64,000 nt of DNA, from positions 1-64,000 of the forward strand of contig CANNDD010000001.1 in NCBI GenBank assembly GCA_947503285.1, given 5' to 3'. A model generated the notes under the pieces. It made no database searches and was not told the origin of the DNA. It was given only the letters and a program-made list of their open reading frames with translations. Of this stretch, positions 63,901 through 64,000 are shown piece by piece (position 1 is the first letter of the stretch; every line of letters begins with the position of its first letter). The position numbers and the translations under genes are program-made. Origin of the DNA: an uncultured Croceitalea sp. (GTDB taxonomy: Bacteria > Bacteroidota > Bacteroidia > Flavobacteriales > Flavobacteriaceae).

Positions 63901-64000
63901 AATCCCCTTTTGAAATTTTTGGGTAAGGTTGGTAATGGTCCAAAACAAAAAGAGAATGGTAAAGGCACTTGCGAAACACGAAACAGCGTTTACCATTTTT
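60997..64000 (-). CDS. DUF2723 / GT117 family membrane protein, N-terminus outside the window
   Basis: About 1000 residues are seen; the frame remains open to the window edge and roughly 80-90 N-terminal residues are missing judging by family length. The visible N-terminal part has about eleven hydrophobic segments (residues about 5-215 and 480-570), with the family pattern GALTFTYSDSFWFNATETEVYALASF. The large C-terminal part is soluble, with GDNDNFPLWYLQEIEGYRTDV and a helical TPR-like end. The family resembles protein O-mannosyltransferases and is classified as glycosyltransferase-like in databases; activity is not proven here. Confidence 0.88.
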   Translation of the reverse strand, partial: KMVNAVSCFASAFTILFLFWTITNLTQKFQKGIKMDRLNSVAVLGSGLVGALTFTYSDSFWFNATETEVYALASFVMAILIWLGLRWIDEIDGKRANKWLLLICFIIGLTFGIQFMGFLTIPALVLLFYFKRFQKVTIQNFIFFNAIAVGLLFFVFKISLTYVLKIFAWGELFFINTIGLPFNMGTLIVGVFFFLAFYMALRYTVHKGLVLFNTALLGLLFLFLGFSTWLMLPIRASAHVGINENDPSDARTLLAYYNREQYGGVASPFYGAYYSDMFAASDGFTDDSPKYERDEKLGKYVIVNDYKNAIGTPNKKHVGILPRLWSADHAENYMRYFERLQFKIKPEYLSNTELRNAIEEFRQLDAAKKISTEQYIDFLKSFGDYIDVAPPSLRQNLEFLLEYQWGYMYLRYFFWNFVGRQNDIQWRYDNNGHWLSGIDFIDEMRLGSQQNLPDGVLDNKARNTYYFLPLILGLIGVFFQLKKTPKQFWVLFVFFMFTGFAIQFYTNPYIFQPRERDYSLVGSFYAFTIWIGMGTFACCMVLQRYITKKMGNVMGVLCCLCSVPLLMAFQNWDDHDRSNRFTARASAKAYLDSTEKDTGAILFTIGDNDNFPLWYLQEIEGYRTDVRVIVSGYFATDWYIDQMKRKAYQSDPIPSQLNHDDYKYGTRDVIHYQGLPNAKDNRWHIKDFMNWIASDKPQTKLKYLFESRGRDISGLSESTLDRVYYPTHKIRVPVNKKKVLERGLVNEKDADLIVDYIDIDLPKSYITKNRMMMLDIIANNDWERPIYFSGGSFDDAEYIWMKEYLQLDGLAYKLVPIKTEDEHTFGLGRVDTDLMYDIVKKWDWGNSGSPEIYHDPQTRRQFGVTFRLNMARLVQALIEENKMEKARTVLQMAMKNIPVAYYGYYTFVEPFLDGYYKVGQREEARMLFQQLKKVYQDRLRYYSKVSLDEQYTHIETIISTIEAYNGIVSALMENNDTEYAQKESKVLDAYIGMFDQFLSG

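Noticed and set aside
1-64000. CRISPR arrays, insertion sequences, prophage or integrase genes
   Set aside because: I looked for regularly spaced short repeats, transposase-like proteins and tRNA-adjacent integrases and found none; the tandem repeats have no unique spacers.

Overview
The window is chromosomal DNA of a marine-type Flavobacteriaceae member (Bacteroidota). The evidence is the promoter style (TAnnTTTG boxes at about -7), the near absence of Shine-Dalgarno sequences, a SusC/SusD pair, the gliding genes gldA, gldB and gldC, and an FtsZ with the long linker and terminal tail usual in this group. No insertion sequence, prophage or CRISPR array was seen, so this is mostly core genome with one carbohydrate locus and a few accessory operons.

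Region 1 (1-16.7 kb) starts with 97-bp tandem repeats and a tRNA-Arg(UCG). The division and cell wall (dcw) cluster follows on the minus strand. In transcription order it is mraZ, rsmH, ftsL, ftsI, murE, mraY, murD, ftsW, murG, murC, ftsQ, ftsA, ftsZ, then a terminator and yqeY. The mraZ promoter carries two adjacent 10-bp direct repeats that look like an MraZ operator. Region 2 (16.7-22.2 kb) holds an alpha/beta hydrolase, the ribosome-assembly GTPase EngB, two AraC-type regulators, a pirin and two unknown proteins.

Region 3 (22.5-32.8 kb) is an alpha-galactoside locus: GntR-type regulator, SusC, SusD, a GH36 alpha-galactosidase without signal peptide, galactokinase and galactose-1-phosphate uridylyltransferase. 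It predicts uptake of intact oligosaccharide, cytoplasmic cleavage and entry into the Leloir pathway. Region 4 (33-38.8 kb) has a DUF1287 protein and an ABC transporter operon with its own YtrA-type GntR repressor and a matching palindrome at the promoter. Four membrane or anchored proteins follow, three of them with nearly identical leaders.

Region 5 (38.8-53.2 kb) is core: gldC-gldB diverging from nadE, an atypical response regulator with Glu at the phosphorylation site, a DnaG primase without its four zinc ligands, a small zinc-ribbon protein, an ECF sigma/anti-sigma/outer membrane protein module, a polyprenyl synthase, rlmN, queA, aroA, a MazG-like hydrolase, dtd and rsgA. Region 6 (53.3-64 kb) has two secreted unknowns and a DUF2807 protein, then the aromatic amino acid operon (pheA, aminotransferase, tyrA, DAHP synthase-chorismate mutase), gldA and a truncated DUF2723/GT117 membrane protein.

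The most interesting item is in the gap upstream of pheA. It holds an unannotated 23-residue leader peptide (11 aromatic residues, mostly Phe and Tyr) followed by an intrinsic terminator. Complementary segments allow a competing antiterminator. This looks like a complete ribosome-mediated attenuator for the Phe/Tyr operon. Heptanucleotide repeats between tyrA and the DAHP synthase gene may add variable control inside the same operon.
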